The notes under the pieces are model-generated. The model had not been told where the DNA came from. It was given only the letters and a program-made list of their open reading frames with translations, and ran no database searches. Source: Lachnospiraceae bacterium (GTDB lineage Bacteria; Bacillota; Clostridia; Lachnospirales; Lachnospiraceae). Taken from it: DNA of 62,490 nt. Every line of letters starts with the position of its first letter. The first letter of the stretch is position 1. A program made the position numbers and the translations under genes. Location of the stretch: NCBI GenBank assembly GCA_024403415.1, contig JAKSRY010000013.1:1-62490 (forward strand), read 5' to 3'. This document shows, one piece after another, positions 53,453 to 62,490 of the stretch.

Positions 53453-53992
53453 ATGTCACGTATAGGAAGAATGCCAATCGCTGTACCTGCAGGTGTAACT
53501 GTAGATATAGCAGAAAATAATAAAGTGACTGTTAAAGGTCCTAAGGGAACACTTGAAAGAGCGTTGCCTGCAGATATGGAGATTAAGCTTGAGGATGGTA
53601 ACCTTGTTGTTAATCGTCCTAACGATCTCAAGAAGATGAAGTCTTTACATGGTCTTACAAGAACACTTATTAACAACATGGTTGTTGGTGTTACTGCAGG
53701 ATATGAAAAGAAACTTGAAATCAATGGTGTAGGTTACAGAGCTTCTAAATCAGGTAAGACATTAACCTTAGCCCTTGGATACTCTCACCCTGTTGAGATG
53801 ATTGATCCTGAAGGACTTGAGTCAACAGTAGAAGGAAATATCATCACTGTTAAGGGTATCGACAAAGAAAAGGTCGGCCAGTATGCAGCTGAAATCAGAG
53901 ATAAGAGAAGACCTGAACCATATAAGGGTAAGGGAATCAAGTATGCTGATGAGGTTATCAGACGTAAAGTCGGTAAGACTGGTAAGAAGTAA
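53453..53992 (+). CDS. rplF: 50S ribosomal protein L6 (179 aa)
   Basis: Two related beta-domains; near the sarcin-ricin loop. [14 protein letters not shown] and [20 protein letters not shown] are typical. AAGGAGGT ribosome binding site. A 42-nt AT-rich gap separates it from rpsH. Confidence 0.98.
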   Translation: MSRIGRMPIAVPAGVTVDIAENNKVTVKGPKGTLERALPADMEIKLEDGNLVVNRPNDLKKMKSLHGLTRTLINNMVVGVTAGYEKKLEINGVGYRASKSGKTLTLALGYSHPVEMIDPEGLESTVEGNIITVKGIDKEKVGQYAAEIRDKRRPEPYKGKGIKYADEVIRRKVGKTGKK

Positions 53993-54012
53993 TAGATAAG
54001 GAGAGTATAAAA

Positions 54013-54381
54013 ATGGTTAGTAAAGAATCAAGATCAGAAGTACGTGCTAAAAAGCACATGAAGATACGTAACCGTTTTAGCGGTACAACCGAAAGACCTC
54101 GTCTTGCGGTTTTCAGAAGTAATAATCATATGTATGCTCAAATTATCGACGATACCGTTGGTCATACTCTTGTTGCAGCTTCTACAACTGAAAAGGAAGT
54201 TAAGGCTGAATTAGAGAAGACTAATAACGTTGACGCAGCAGCATATTTAGGAAAAGTTATTGCAAAGAGAGCTCTTGATAAGGGAATCGAAACTGTTGTA
54301 TTTGACAGAGGAGGATTCATCTATCAGGGTAAAGTTGCAGCATTAGCTGATGCAGCCAGAGAAGCTGGCTTGAAATTCTAA
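54013..54381 (+). CDS. rplR: 50S ribosomal protein L18 (122 aa)
   Basis: 5S rRNA-binding protein. [29 protein letters not shown] and [20 protein letters not shown] are the conserved segments. AAGGAGAG ribosome binding site. Confidence 0.98.
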   Translation: MVSKESRSEVRAKKHMKIRNRFSGTTERPRLAVFRSNNHMYAQIIDDTVGHTLVAASTTEKEVKAELEKTNNVDAAAYLGKVIAKRALDKGIETVVFDRGGFIYQGKVAALADAAREAGLKF

Positions 54382-54397
54382 GGAAGGGAGAAACGTA

Positions 54398-54907
54398 ATG
54401 AGACATACAATCATTGATATAAGCAACATGGAATTAAATGATAAAGTTGTTGCTATTAAACGTGTAACTAAGGTTGTAAAGGGTGGTCGTAACATGCGTT
54501 TCGCTGCTTTGGTAGTAGTTGGCGACGGTGCCGGTCATGTTGGTGCCGGACTTGGCAAGGCTGCTGAAGTTCCCGAGGCTATTCGTAAGGGTAAGGAGGA
54601 TGCTATTAAGAATATGATAGCTATCCCAACAGACGAAAATGCCAGTGTTACACATGATATTCTTGGTAAGTTCGGATCTGCAGAAGTTCTTCTTAAGAAG
54701 GCTCCTGAAGGTACAGGTATCATCGCCGGTGGTCCTGCACGTATCGTATGTGAACTTGCAGGTATTAAGAATATCCGTACAAAGTCACTTGGATCAAACA
54801 ATAAGCAGAATGTTGTTATGGCTACTATCGCTGGTTTACAGAGCCTTAAGACTCCGGAAGCAGTTGCAGCTGCCCGCGGTAAGTCAGTAGAAGAAATCTT
54901 GGCATAG
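54398..54907 (+). CDS. rpsE: 30S ribosomal protein S5 (169 aa)
   Basis: It takes part in decoding fidelity and mRNA entry. Double-stranded-RNA-binding N-domain ([20 protein letters not shown]) and [28 protein letters not shown] ribosome binding site. Confidence 0.98.
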   Translation: MRHTIIDISNMELNDKVVAIKRVTKVVKGGRNMRFAALVVVGDGAGHVGAGLGKAAEVPEAIRKGKEDAIKNMIAIPTDENASVTHDILGKFGSAEVLLKKAPEGTGIIAGGPARIVCELAGIKNIRTKSLGSNNKQNVVMATIAGLQSLKTPEAVAAARGKSVEEILA

Positions 54908-54920
54908 GAGGATAAGCAAA

Positions 54921-55106
54921 ATGGCAGAAAAGACTCTTAAAGTTACATTAGTGAAATCTCCTATCGGAGCAGTTCCCAAGAACAAGGCAACAGTTAAGTC
55001 TATGGGATTTACTAAAGTGAATCAGTCTAAGGTGTTCCCTGATAATGCAGCTACACGTGGACAGATTCAGCAGATCAGACATTTAGTTAAAGTAGAAGAA
55101 AATTAA
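54921..55106 (+). CDS. rpmD: 50S ribosomal protein L30 (61 aa)
   Basis: Small 50S protein. LKVTLVKSPIGAVPKNKATV and QIRHLVKVEEN define it. AGGAGG ribosome binding site; 13-nt gap. Confidence 0.97.
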   Translation: MAEKTLKVTLVKSPIGAVPKNKATVKSMGFTKVNQSKVFPDNAATRGQIQQIRHLVKVEEN

Positions 55107-55124
55107 TAGATAGGAGGTGTCATG

Positions 55125-55568
55125 ATGGAATTATCCAACTTAAGACCCGCTGAAGGATCAACATTTAGTGATAATTTTAGAAGAGGTCGTGGACATGGTT
55201 CAGGAAACGGCAAAACAGCTGGTAAGGGCCATAAAGGACAGAAAGCTCGTTCTGGAGCACCCAGAATTGGTTTTGAAGGTGGTCAGATGCCTTTATACAG
55301 ACGTCTTCCCAAGAGAGGATTTAAGTGTCCTTCTCATAAAGAAATCGTTACTGTAAATCTTAGTCTTCTTGATGAAAGATTTGAAAACGGAGCAGTTGTT
55401 GATATCGAAGCATTAATGAATGCAGGAATTATCAAGAACCCCGGTGATGGAATAAAAGTACTTGGAAATGGAGAGATTACCAAAAAGCTCAACGTTAAAG
55501 CTAATGCTTTTTCGGCATCAGCTGCTGAAAAGATTGTAGCTGCTGGTGGAAGTGCTGAGGTGATATAG
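55125..55568 (+). CDS. rplO: 50S ribosomal protein L15 (147 aa)
   Basis: Late-assembly protein. [32 protein letters not shown] and [16 protein letters not shown] are conserved. A second ATG directly in front (55122) would add one Met. AGGAGGT ribosome binding site. One nucleotide separates it from secY. Confidence 0.97.
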   Translation: MELSNLRPAEGSTFSDNFRRGRGHGSGNGKTAGKGHKGQKARSGAPRIGFEGGQMPLYRRLPKRGFKCPSHKEIVTVNLSLLDERFENGAVVDIEALMNAGIIKNPGDGIKVLGNGEITKKLNVKANAFSASAAEKIVAAGGSAEVI

Positions 55569-55569
55569 T

Positions 55570-56898
55570 ATGCTGACAACATTAAGAAATGCATTCAAGA
55601 TTAAAGAAATCAGACAGAAGATTTTCTTTACATTTTTGATGCTTGTTGTAGTTCGTTTAGGATGTCAGATACCGGTACCAGGAGTGTTAACAGAACAGTT
55701 CACTAACTGGTTTAACAATAAGATGAAGGATGTGGGAGCCGGTTCAGGCTTCCTCGCCGCCATCACAGGTGGATCATTTGAAAATATGTCTATCCTGGCG
55801 TTAAACATCACTCCGTATATTACATCATCTATTTTGATGCAGTTATTAACAATAGCAATTCCTAAGCTTGAGGAAATGCAAAAAGAAGGCGAAGAGGGAA
55901 GAAAGAAAATTGCTTCCATCACAAGATACGTAACTGTAGGCCTTTCATTAATTGAATCAACAGCTATGGCTGTTTCATTCAAGAACGGAAACCTTCTTCA
56001 GGAAGGAACTGTTTTGAATATGATTACAGTTATCGTAACACTTACTGCCGGATCAGCATTCCTTATGTGGGTTGGTGAGCAGATTACTGAGCATGGTGTT
56101 GGAAATGGTATTTCAATCGTTTTGGTTATTAATATCATTTCAAGAATTCCTGCTGATATGGCTACTTTATTTGAAAGATTCGTATTCAGCCAGAAGAACA
56201 CAGCCGTTGCTATAGTTGCTGCTGTTATTATCATTGCAATTATTGCAGGAATTGTAGTATTGGTTATTATCCTTAGCGACGGAATCAGAAAGATCCCCGT
56301 ACAGTATGCAAAGAAGGTTCAGGGAAGAAAGATGGTTGGTGGTAATTCATCAGCTATTCCTTTGAAGATTAACACAGCCGGTGTTATTCCGGTTATCTTC
56401 GCATCAAGCTTATTACAGCTTCCGGGAATCATCGTTGGATTCTTTGATGTTCAGGTTTCATCTAAGTTTTGGGCAGGAGTGCTCAATACATTTAATTCAA
56501 CAAGATGGCTTAATCCACAGGAACCTGTTTATTCAATAGGTCTTGTTATTTACATCTTGTTAGTAATATTCTTCGCATATTTTTATACATCAATTACCTT
56601 CAATCCAATGGAGGTTGCGGAGAACATGAAGAAGTCTGGTGGATTTATCCCGGGTATCAGACCTGGTAAACCAACTTCAGATTACCTTTCACAGGTATTA
56701 AAGTACATAATATTTATTGGTGCTACAGGACTTACCATCATTTGTATTATTCCTTATTTGTTTAATGGATGGCTTGGTGCATCCGTATCATTTGGTGGTA
56801 CCTCATTGATCATTATCGTTAGTGTAATTCTTGAAACAATCAAGCAGATTGAATCTCAGATGGTTGTTCGTAATTACAAAGGATTTCTTAATGATTAA
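55570..56898 (+). CDS. secY: Preprotein translocase subunit SecY (442 aa)
   Basis: The channel of the Sec translocon: ten membrane helices, plug region after TM2 (SILALNITPYITSSILMQLL), ISIVLVINIISR and the C5 cytoplasmic loop MKKSGGFIPGIRPGKPTSDY with its conserved Arg. No separate promoter; 1 nt after rplO, so probably translationally coupled. Confidence 0.98.
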   Translation: MLTTLRNAFKIKEIRQKIFFTFLMLVVVRLGCQIPVPGVLTEQFTNWFNNKMKDVGAGSGFLAAITGGSFENMSILALNITPYITSSILMQLLTIAIPKLEEMQKEGEEGRKKIASITRYVTVGLSLIESTAMAVSFKNGNLLQEGTVLNMITVIVTLTAGSAFLMWVGEQITEHGVGNGISIVLVINIISRIPADMATLFERFVFSQKNTAVAIVAAVIIIAIIAGIVVLVIILSDGIRKIPVQYAKKVQGRKMVGGNSSAIPLKINTAGVIPVIFASSLLQLPGIIVGFFDVQVSSKFWAGVLNTFNSTRWLNPQEPVYSIGLVIYILLVIFFAYFYTSITFNPMEVAENMKKSGGFIPGIRPGKPTSDYLSQVLKYIIFIGATGLTIICIIPYLFNGWLGASVSFGGTSLIIIVSVILETIKQIESQMVVRNYKGFLND

Positions 56899-56914
56899 AA
56901 GTAACTGATATTAG

Positions 56915-56948
56915 TGTATGGGAAAGTCTGTTTGGGCTTTCCCATACA
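56915..56948 (+). other. Strong hairpin between secY and adk
   Basis: 12-bp perfect arms TGTATGGGAAAG (56915-56926) and CTTTCCCATACA (56937-56948), 10-nt loop. The next bases (TAAATTAAAGG) are not a T run. Likely an RNA stabiliser, processing site or partial terminator that lowers expression of the distal genes. Confidence 0.65.
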
Positions 56949-57040
56949 TAAATTAAAGGGTGATTTTCAGAATCACAAATATATATTTTTGAAAACCATT
57001 TTGAAACGCAAGAATCAGAGTGGTGCCGGAGGATAAAAAT

Positions 57041-57685
57041 ATGAAAATTATCATGTTAGGTGCACCTGGTGCAGGAAAAGGCACACAGGCAATTATGATA
57101 GCAGACAAATATGGTATTCCTCACGTATCAACAGGAGATATGTTCAGAGCAAATATTAAGAACAACACTCCTTTAGGTGTGGAAGCTAAGAAATATATGG
57201 ATCAGGGTCAGCTTGTTCCTGATGAGTTAACTGTTAAGATTCTTCTTGACAGAGTTGCCAAGGATGACTGCAAGAACGGATATGTTCTTGATGGTTTCCC
57301 TAGAACAATACCTCAGGCAGAAGTTCTTGAAAAGGCATTGAAGGAACTTAATGATGGCATTGATTTTGCCATTGATGTTGATGTTCCTGATGAAAACATT
57401 ATTAATCGTATGGGTGGAAGACGTGCATGTCTTAAGTGTGGAAATACTTACCATGTAGAATTTGTTCCTCCTAAGAAGGAAGGAATTTGTGATAACTGTG
57501 GTGAGGCTCTTGTTCTCAGAGATGATGATAAACCTGAAACAGTTAAGAAACGTCTTGATGTATACCATCAGCAGACACAGCCACTTATTGATTTCTACAA
57601 CGAGCGTGGACTTTTGAAGTCAGTAGACGGAACAAAGCCTATGAACGAAGTTTTTGATTCAATAATTGCAATTTTGGGCGAATAA
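57041..57685 (+). CDS. adk: Adenylate kinase (214 aa)
   Basis: Interconverts ATP + AMP and two ADP. P-loop [10 protein letters not shown] (residues 7-16), AMP-binding STGDMFR, LDGFPRT. The lid carries the four-Cys zinc motif CLKCGNTYH ... CDNCG usual for Gram-positives. CGGAGG precedes ATG 57041; seven extra upstream codons in frame are unlikely. Confidence 0.98.
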   Translation: MKIIMLGAPGAGKGTQAIMIADKYGIPHVSTGDMFRANIKNNTPLGVEAKKYMDQGQLVPDELTVKILLDRVAKDDCKNGYVLDGFPRTIPQAEVLEKALKELNDGIDFAIDVDVPDENIINRMGGRRACLKCGNTYHVEFVPPKKEGICDNCGEALVLRDDDKPETVKKRLDVYHQQTQPLIDFYNERGLLKSVDGTKPMNEVFDSIIAILGE

Positions 57686-57686
57686 T

Positions 57687-58445
57687 ATGGCTATTAATAT
57701 TAAATCTCAAAGAGAAATTGAATTAATGCGTGAATCCTGCAGAATATTGTCCCTTGTTCATGAGGAACTTGGCAAATTCATAAAGCCGGGAATCAGCACA
57801 AAGGATATAGATGATTTAGGATATAAGCTTATAACATCTTATGGTTGTATTCCAAACTTCCTGAATTATGCCGGTTATCCTGCATCAATATGTGTATCTG
57901 TTAATGATGAGGTCGTTCATGGAATACCTAAGAAAAACAGAATACTTAAAGAAGGTGATATTGTTTCACTTGATGCCGGACTTATATATGAAGGTTATCA
58001 TTCAGATGCAGCAAGGACTTATGGTGTCGGAAAGATATCCGATGAAGCTCAAAAGCTTATAGATGTGACAAAACAGAGTTTCTTTGAAGGAATTAAATAT
58101 GCAAAGGAAGGAAATTATCTTTTTGATATTTCAAATGCAATTGATGATTATGTGACTCCCTTTGGATATGGAATAGTAAGATCTCTTGTTGGACACGGAG
58201 TTGGAACAGAACTTCATGAAGATCCACAGATACCAAACTTCAGACAGAAGAGACGCGGACCTAAGCTTAAAGCCGGAATGACACTTGCAATTGAACCCAT
58301 GATTAACATGGGAACATGGGATGTAAACTGGCTGGATGATGAGTGGACGGTTGTATCGGCAGACGGATCTTTGTCAGCGCATTATGAGAATACAGTATTA
58401 ATAACAGATGGTGAACCCGAGATATTAACTCTCGGAAATGTCTAG
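57687..58445 (+). CDS. map: Methionine aminopeptidase, type I (252 aa)
   Basis: Removes N-terminal Met. Metal ligands in SLDAGLIYEGYHSDAARTYG (two Asp), GHGVGTELHEDPQIPN (His), EPMI (Glu) and HYENTVLIT (Glu). Starts 1 nt after adk with a weak ribosome binding site, so coupled translation is likely. Confidence 0.97.
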   Translation: MAINIKSQREIELMRESCRILSLVHEELGKFIKPGISTKDIDDLGYKLITSYGCIPNFLNYAGYPASICVSVNDEVVHGIPKKNRILKEGDIVSLDAGLIYEGYHSDAARTYGVGKISDEAQKLIDVTKQSFFEGIKYAKEGNYLFDISNAIDDYVTPFGYGIVRSLVGHGVGTELHEDPQIPNFRQKRRGPKLKAGMTLAIEPMINMGTWDVNWLDDEWTVVSADGSLSAHYENTVLITDGEPEILTLGNV

Positions 58446-58455
58446 GAGGATATGA

Positions 58456-58674
58456 ATGTCAAAGGCAGATGTAATAGAGATTGAAGGAACAGTTATAGAG
58501 AAACTTCCTAATACAATGTTCCAGGTTGAACTTGAAAACGGACATAAGGTATTAGCTCATATTTCCGGAAAGCTTCGTCAGAATTTCATAAGAATTCTTC
58601 CGGGAGATAAGGTTACTTTAGAATTATCACCATATGATCTTTCAAAAGGAAGAATCATTTGGAGAGATAAATAA
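58456..58674 (+). CDS. infA: Translation initiation factor IF-1 (72 aa)
   Basis: OB-fold factor occupying the A site of 30[21 protein letters not shown] and [20 protein letters not shown] are canonical, full length 72. AGGAGG ribosome binding site. The KOW-type protein that often sits between map and infA in Firmicutes is absent. Confidence 0.98.
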   Translation: MSKADVIEIEGTVIEKLPNTMFQVELENGHKVLAHISGKLRQNFIRILPGDKVTLELSPYDLSKGRIIWRDK

Positions 58675-58682
58675 ATTAAGTG

Positions 58683-58711
58683 TTGCATAAGGGAAACTCT
58701 TGTGTTACACT
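58683..58711 (+). promoter_or_regulatory. Internal promoter before rpmJ
   Basis: TTGCAT (58683-58688), 17-bp spacer, TACACT (58706-58711) with an extended -10 TGT. The predicted start is about 58718. It would give independent transcription of rpmJ-rpsM-rpsK-rpsD-rpoA-rplQ. Confidence 0.65.
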
Positions 58712-58743
58712 AGTAAACGGTCTTTTTTGAAAGGAGGTTTAAC

Positions 58744-58857
58744 ATGAAAGTTAGGTCATCAGTAAAACCGATCTGCGAAAAGTGCAAGATCATCAAGAGA
58801 AAAGGACGTATCAGAGTTATTTGTGAAAATCCCAAGCATAAGCAGAGACAAGGATAA
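58744..58857 (+). CDS. rpmJ: 50S ribosomal protein L36 (37 aa)
   Basis: The zinc form: it starts [15 protein letters not shown] and ends NPKHKQRQG, with the CEKCK ... C ... H ligand set. Length exactly 37 residues. AAAGGAGG lies 7 nt before the start. Confidence 0.98.
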   Translation: MKVRSSVKPICEKCKIIKRKGRIRVICENPKHKQRQG

Positions 58858-59000
58858 ATTGCGAGTCATCGCGATAGCTTCTTGATTCACATGAATATGT
58901 GTAAGATCGGAACTGCTTTGATCAGTCCGGTTGGGCGAAAAGCCCCAATCAATTAGTATCGGCAACGTTAGGTGTTGCCTAAGAAACGGAGGAAAAGTAT
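58858..59000 (+). promoter_or_regulatory. Structured leader of rpsM
   Basis: The 143-nt gap contains CACATGAATATGTG, GGTTGGGC-GAAA-AGCCCCAATC (58929-58950) and GGCAAC/GTTGCC (58961-58979, 7-nt loop) just before GGAGG. The stems are separated by short single-stranded spacers. The position fits an autogenous control element for the alpha part of the operon (S4 or another product), though the sequence is unlike the E. coli alpha pseudoknot. Confidence 0.5.
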
Positions 59001-59369
59001 ATGGCTCGTATTGCAGGTGTTGACTTACCTAGAGACAAGCGTATCGAAATTGGATTAACTTATGTTTATGGAATCGGCAGAGTTTCTGCTACAAAGATTC
59101 TTGAGGAAGCTAAGATTAACCCTGATACTCGTGTTAGAGAGTTAACAGACGACGAAGTTAAGAAGATTGCTGAGGTTATTGATGCCAAGTATATGGTAGA
59201 AGGTGACCTTAGAAGAGAAACAGCTCTTAACATTAAGCGTTTGCAGGAAATTGGTTGCTACAGAGGTATCCGTCATAGAAAGGGACTTCCTGTACGTGGT
59301 CAGAAGACTAAGACCAACGCAAGAACACGTAAGGGTCCTAAGCGTACTGTTGCAAACAAGAAGAAGTAA
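59001..59369 (+). CDS. rpsM: 30S ribosomal protein S13 (122 aa)
   Basis: Contacts P-site tRNA and forms the subunit bridge. [20 protein letters not shown] and [20 protein letters not shown] are conserved. CGGAGG ribosome binding site after the structured leader. Confidence 0.98.
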   Translation: MARIAGVDLPRDKRIEIGLTYVYGIGRVSATKILEEAKINPDTRVRELTDDEVKKIAEVIDAKYMVEGDLRRETALNIKRLQEIGCYRGIRHRKGLPVRGQKTKTNARTRKGPKRTVANKKK

Positions 59370-59430
59370 TTTAAGTTGTTATGCTGCCCAATTTGGGTGG
59401 TGAGTATTTAAGAAAGTAGGTTAGTTTAAA

Positions 59431-59835
59431 ATGGCAGGAGTTAAGAAAGCTGCTACCAAAAAGGTAGCCAAGAAACGTGTCAAGAAAAACGTTGAACATG
59501 GACAGGCACATATTCAGGCATCTTTCAACAACACTATCGTTACATTAACAGATAGCGAAGGAAATGCATTGTCATGGGCAAGTGCCGGTGGTCTTGGATT
59601 TAGAGGTTCAAAGAAATCTACTCCATACGCAGCACAGATGGCTGCAGAAACAGCAACAAAGGCTGCTTTAGTGCATGGCCTTAAGACTGTTGATGTTATG
59701 GTGAAGGGACCCGGTTCAGGACGTGAAGCCGCAATCAGAGCATTGCAGGCTGCTGGATTAGAGGTTACTTCCATCAGGGACGTAACACCTGTTCCTCATA
59801 ATGGATGTCGTCCGCCTAAGAGACGTAGAGTTTAA
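59431..59835 (+). CDS. rpsK: 30S ribosomal protein S11 (134 aa)
   Basis: 30S platform protein. [40 protein letters not shown] and the C-terminus [11 protein letters not shown] are diagnostic. The N-terminus is Lys/Ala-rich. Weak ribosome binding site. Confidence 0.98.
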   Translation: MAGVKKAATKKVAKKRVKKNVEHGQAHIQASFNNTIVTLTDSEGNALSWASAGGLGFRGSKKSTPYAAQMAAETATKAALVHGLKTVDVMVKGPGSGREAAIRALQAAGLEVTSIRDVTPVPHNGCRPPKRRRV

Positions 59836-59943
59836 TTTTTGGTTGATTTGTCTATATTTATATAGAACTAATTACCAAATGTGTGTTGTTGGATGAAGGT
59901 ACGGTTTCGTATTGTAAACAATTATTAAGAAGGAGAAATTAAA

Positions 59944-60537
59944 ATGGCAGTTAACAGAGTTCCAGTGTTAAAGAGATGTAGAGCTTTAGGACTTGAGCCT
60001 CAGTTCCTTGGATATTCTAAGACATCTAAGAGACAGGCACATAACGCAGGTCGTAAGGTTTCTGAATATGGTCTTCAGTTACGTGAAAAGCAGAAGGCTA
60101 AGTTTATTTATGGTGTTTTGGAAAAGCCTTTCAGAAATTACTATGAGAAGGCAGACAGAATGAAGGGAATGACCGGTGAAAACCTTATGGTTCTTCTTGA
60201 AAGACGTCTTGACTCAGTAGTTTTCAGAATGGGATTTGCAAGAACAAGACGTGAAGCACGTCAGGTTGTTGATCATAAGCACATTCTTGTAAACGGAAAG
60301 GTTGTAAACATTCCTTCATACCTTATTAAAGCTGGTGATGTTATAGAAGTTTGCGAAGATGCAAAGTCTATGCAGAGATACAAGGATATTCTGGAGGTAA
60401 CAGCAGGCAGATTATTCCCTGAGTGGTTAGATGTTGACGTAGAGAACTTTAAGGGTTCTGTCAAGAATCTTCCTACAAGAGAGATGATTGATGTACCTGT
60501 TAACGAGATGCTTATCGTCGAGTTGTATTCTAAATAA
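59944..60537 (+). CDS. rpsD: 30S ribosomal protein S4 (197 aa)
   Basis: 16S-binding assembly protein and, in several bacteria, the autogenous regulator of its operon. [20 protein letters not shown] and [20 protein letters not shown] form the S4 RNA-binding domain. The N-terminus lacks the zinc Cys set (starts [15 protein letters not shown]). A 108-nt gap from rpsK holds no terminator. AAGGAG ribosome binding site. Confidence 0.98.
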   Translation: MAVNRVPVLKRCRALGLEPQFLGYSKTSKRQAHNAGRKVSEYGLQLREKQKAKFIYGVLEKPFRNYYEKADRMKGMTGENLMVLLERRLDSVVFRMGFARTRREARQVVDHKHILVNGKVVNIPSYLIKAGDVIEVCEDAKSMQRYKDILEVTAGRLFPEWLDVDVENFKGSVKNLPTREMIDVPVNEMLIVELYSK

Positions 60538-60564
60538 TTCCATAGCATAAGGAGGGTATATTAA

Positions 60565-61521
60565 GTGTTTGATTTTGAAAGACCAAATATTGAGGTAGTA
60601 GAAATCTCGGCTGACAAAAAGTTCGGCAGATTTGTAGTAGAGCCCTTAGAGAGAGGTTATGGTATCACATTGGGTAACTCTTTAAGAAGAATTATGCTTT
60701 CTTCTTTACCTGGTGCAGCAGTATCACAGGTTAAGATTGGTGAAGTTCTTCATGAGTTCAGCTCAATTGATGGAGTTAAGGAAGATATTACTGAAATTAT
60801 CATGAATATCAAGAGCCTTGCCATCAAGAATACTTCAGATACCAACGAAGCTAAGACAGCATATATTGATTTTGAAGGTGAAGGTGTCGTAAAGGCATCT
60901 GACATTCAGTGTGATTCTGATATTGAAATTCTTAACCCTGATCTTACAATTGCTACTCTTTGCGGTAAGAAAGCTAAGTTATATATGGAACTTACAATTA
61001 CCAAGGGTAGAGGTTATGTAAGCTCAGAAAAGAATAAGAATGAGAATCTTTCAATTGGTGTGATTGCAATTGATTCAATCTACACTCCTGTTGAGAGAGT
61101 TAATATCTCAGTAGAAGATACTCGTGTAGGTCAGGTTACTGACTTTGATAAACTTACTATTGATGTGTGGACAGATGGAACTATCGCTCCTGACGATGCA
61201 GTTTCTTTAGCTGCTAAAGTATTGAGCGAGCATCTCAGTCTCTTCATTAATCTTTCTGAGAATGCCAAGAATGTTGATATCATGGCAGTTAAGGAAGAGG
61301 ATGAAACAAAGACAGCACTTTCAATGAGTATTGATGAACTTGAACTTTCAGTTCGTTCATACAACTGCTTGAAGAGAGCAGGAATCAACACTGTTGAAGA
61401 ACTTACAAACAAGACTCCTGATGAAATGATGAAAGTTCGTAATCTTGGTAAGAAGTCTCTTGAAGAAGTACTTGCTAAGCTTAAGGAAATGAATCTTCAT
61501 CTTAACATCGGTGAGGAATAA
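60565..61521 (+). CDS. rpoA: RNA polymerase subunit alpha (318 aa)
   Basis: GTG start (60565) after AAGGAGGG. N-terminal dimerisation domain ([20 protein letters not shown]) and C-terminal domain (about 250-318) with [20 protein letters not shown] and [12 protein letters not shown]. Complete. Confidence 0.98.
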   Translation: MFDFERPNIEVVEISADKKFGRFVVEPLERGYGITLGNSLRRIMLSSLPGAAVSQVKIGEVLHEFSSIDGVKEDITEIIMNIKSLAIKNTSDTNEAKTAYIDFEGEGVVKASDIQCDSDIEILNPDLTIATLCGKKAKLYMELTITKGRGYVSSEKNKNENLSIGVIAIDSIYTPVERVNISVEDTRVGQVTDFDKLTIDVWTDGTIAPDDAVSLAAKVLSEHLSLFINLSENAKNVDIMAVKEEDETKTALSMSIDELELSVRSYNCLKRAGINTVEELTNKTPDEMMKVRNLGKKSLEEVLAKLKEMNLHLNIGEE

Positions 61522-61666
61522 TAATAACTGATAACTTGATTCGTAATTCCAATGGGTTGAGTCGGGTTCTCAAATAATGGAACTATCGTTTGCATTTGTA
61601 AATCCAAAGAGTAGAGTGCAGCGACCATATTGAATGAGATGAGCAAAAGCTCAGAAAGGAGCCAAC

Positions 61667-62203
61667 ATGGCTAAGTATAGAAAATTAGGAAAAACATCTG
61701 ATCAGAGAAAAGCTCTTTTAAGAAATCAGGTAACAGCTCTTATTTATAATGGAAAGATCATTACAACAGAAGCAAGAGCTAAGGAAGTACAGAAGATTGT
61801 TGATGGAATTATCAGACTTGGTGTTAAGGAAAAGGATAATTTCGAAACAGTAACAATTGATGCTAAAGTTCCTGAGAGAGATAAAGACGGAAAGCGCGTT
61901 AAGGAAGTTGTTGATGGTAAGAAGGTTACCAAGTATACAACTGTTAAGAAGGAAATCAAGAAGGATATGCCTTCAAGATTACATGCTCGTCATCAGATGC
62001 TTAAGGTTCTCTATTCTGTAACTGAAGTTCCTACAACAAACGCTGGTAAGAAGCGTGGAACTAAGGAAGTTGATCTTGTTGCTAAGGTTTTTGATGAATT
62101 AGGAACAAAGTATGCTAACCGTAATGGTGGTTATACAAGAATCATCAAAATCGGACCTCGTAAGGGTGATGCAGCAATGCAGGTTGTACTTGAATTAGTA
62201 TAA
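61667..62203 (+). CDS. rplQ: 50S ribosomal protein L17, with an insertion (178 aa)
   Basis: Begins [21 protein letters not shown]. coli L17 is 127 aa; this protein has a Lys-rich insertion of about 50 residues after [18 protein letters not shown] (about residues 65-118), as in other Lachnospiraceae. The conserved end [23 protein letters not shown]-type segment is present. AAAGGAG ribosome binding site; 145-nt gap from rpoA contains a small GAGC/GCTC hairpin. Confidence 0.97.
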   Translation: MAKYRKLGKTSDQRKALLRNQVTALIYNGKIITTEARAKEVQKIVDGIIRLGVKEKDNFETVTIDAKVPERDKDGKRVKEVVDGKKVTKYTTVKKEIKKDMPSRLHARHQMLKVLYSVTEVPTTNAGKKRGTKEVDLVAKVFDELGTKYANRNGGYTRIIKIGPRKGDAAMQVVLELV

Positions 62204-62225
62204 TTTTTGATTGAATAATTAAGCG

Positions 62226-62255
62226 TAGGGTACGGAATATTCCGTACCCTATTTT
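62226..62255 (+). terminator. Terminator of the ribosomal operon
   Basis: Perfect palindrome TAGGGTACGGAAT/ATTCCGTACCCTA (62226-62251) followed by four T. Marks the end of a single 30-plus-gene cluster. Confidence 0.92.
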
Positions 62256-62276
62256 GTTATACACGATGAGCCAAGT
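62256..62276 (+). repeat. Dispersed 21-bp motif, second copy
   Basis: The 21 bp starting GTTATACACGATGAGCCAAG differ in one base from the copy at 28759-28779. Both lie in non-coding DNA next to a dyad or terminator. Confidence 0.65.
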
Positions 62277-62303
62277 GTAATACAGCGATGCATCATGCTT
62301 GAC

Positions 62304-62490
62304 TTACCAGTGAAAAAAGGGAAAAATTCAATCTACTGGTAAAAAATTAAATTTTTTATCATGAAATTACCGGTGAAAAAGGATAAAAGTCTATTCTACT
62401 GGTAAAAAATCAAATTTCTTACCGTGAGATTACCAGTGAAAAAGGATAAAAGTCTATTCTACTGGTAAAAAATCAAATTTCTTACCGTGA
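62304..62490. repeat. 63-bp phased palindrome array, cut by the window end
   Basis: TTACCAGT lies at 62304, 62367 (TTACCGGT) and 62430; its inverse ACTGGTAA lies at 62335, 62398 and 62461. Each pair encloses exactly 23 nt and successive pairs are 24 nt apart, so motif starts fall every 31 or 32 bp. The next one would be at about 62493, outside the window. Interiors of the last two units are identical; the first differs at several bases but keeps its length. Confidence 0.85.

Noticed and set aside
62304-62490. Possible CRISPR array at the right edge
   Set aside because: Whole 63-bp units repeat, including the parts that would be spacers.

Overview
The window is about 62 kb of low-GC chromosomal DNA that looks like a Lachnospiraceae genome (Clostridia; a Butyrivibrio, Roseburia or Lachnospira-like relative). 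I infer this from consensus sigma-A promoters, strong AGGAGG ribosome binding sites, Firmicutes-type ribosomal proteins (zinc S14, C4 L36, a long L17 with an insertion), an FMN riboswitch before a ribD-ribE-ribBA-ribH operon, an iron-dependent butanol dehydrogenase, a GH8 exo-oligoxylanase, and DUF5721 and DUF1015 proteins. The genus cannot be fixed from sequence reading alone. No rRNA or tRNA genes, and no CRISPR array, were seen.

Layout. 0-14 kb is accessory. It starts with the edge of a tandem repeat, then a very small convergent locus that looks like a type I toxin-antitoxin pair (35-codon membrane peptide on the minus strand facing a short plus-strand RNA, sharing one bidirectional terminator). 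Next come a lipoprotein, a MATE exporter divergent from a LysR regulator, a zinc-ribbon membrane protein, a decayed IS110 element that still carries a bridge-RNA-like leader, a SHOCT protein, a 1.7-kb gene-poor block with three terminators, an Rpn-type nuclease, a D-lactate dehydrogenase/HTH pair and a Nudix hydrolase. 14-28 kb is metabolic: SNF sodium symporter plus GH13 alpha-glucosidase, facing a membrane-embedded LuxR regulator; a large secreted protein; nitrilase, Nudix, SGNH esterase and alcohol dehydrogenase genes; a DUF4143 ATPase behind a repeat-rich leader; and aquaporin.

28-34 kb is the riboflavin operon under an FMN riboswitch with a terminator, ending in a translationally coupled HAD phosphatase that could supply the usually missing dephosphorylation step. 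34-46 kb holds a DUF975-CmpB membrane fusion, a metallophosphoesterase, a very large hybrid kinase whose dimerisation domain has Gln in place of the phosphoacceptor His, DUF5721, a methyltransferase, trpS, proB, GH8 and DUF1015. 46-62 kb is the complete S10-spc-alpha ribosomal operon from rpsJ to rplQ including secY, adk, map, infA and rpoA, with a long structured leader, an internal promoter before rpmJ and a perfect terminator after rplQ.

The least expected structures are two unrelated tandem arrays, one after aquaporin and one at the right edge. Both have the same geometry: an 8-bp motif in alternating orientation every 31-33 bp (8-bp arm, 23 nt, 8-bp arm, 23-25 nt). In the first array the 23-nt interval is kept even where its sequence has changed.
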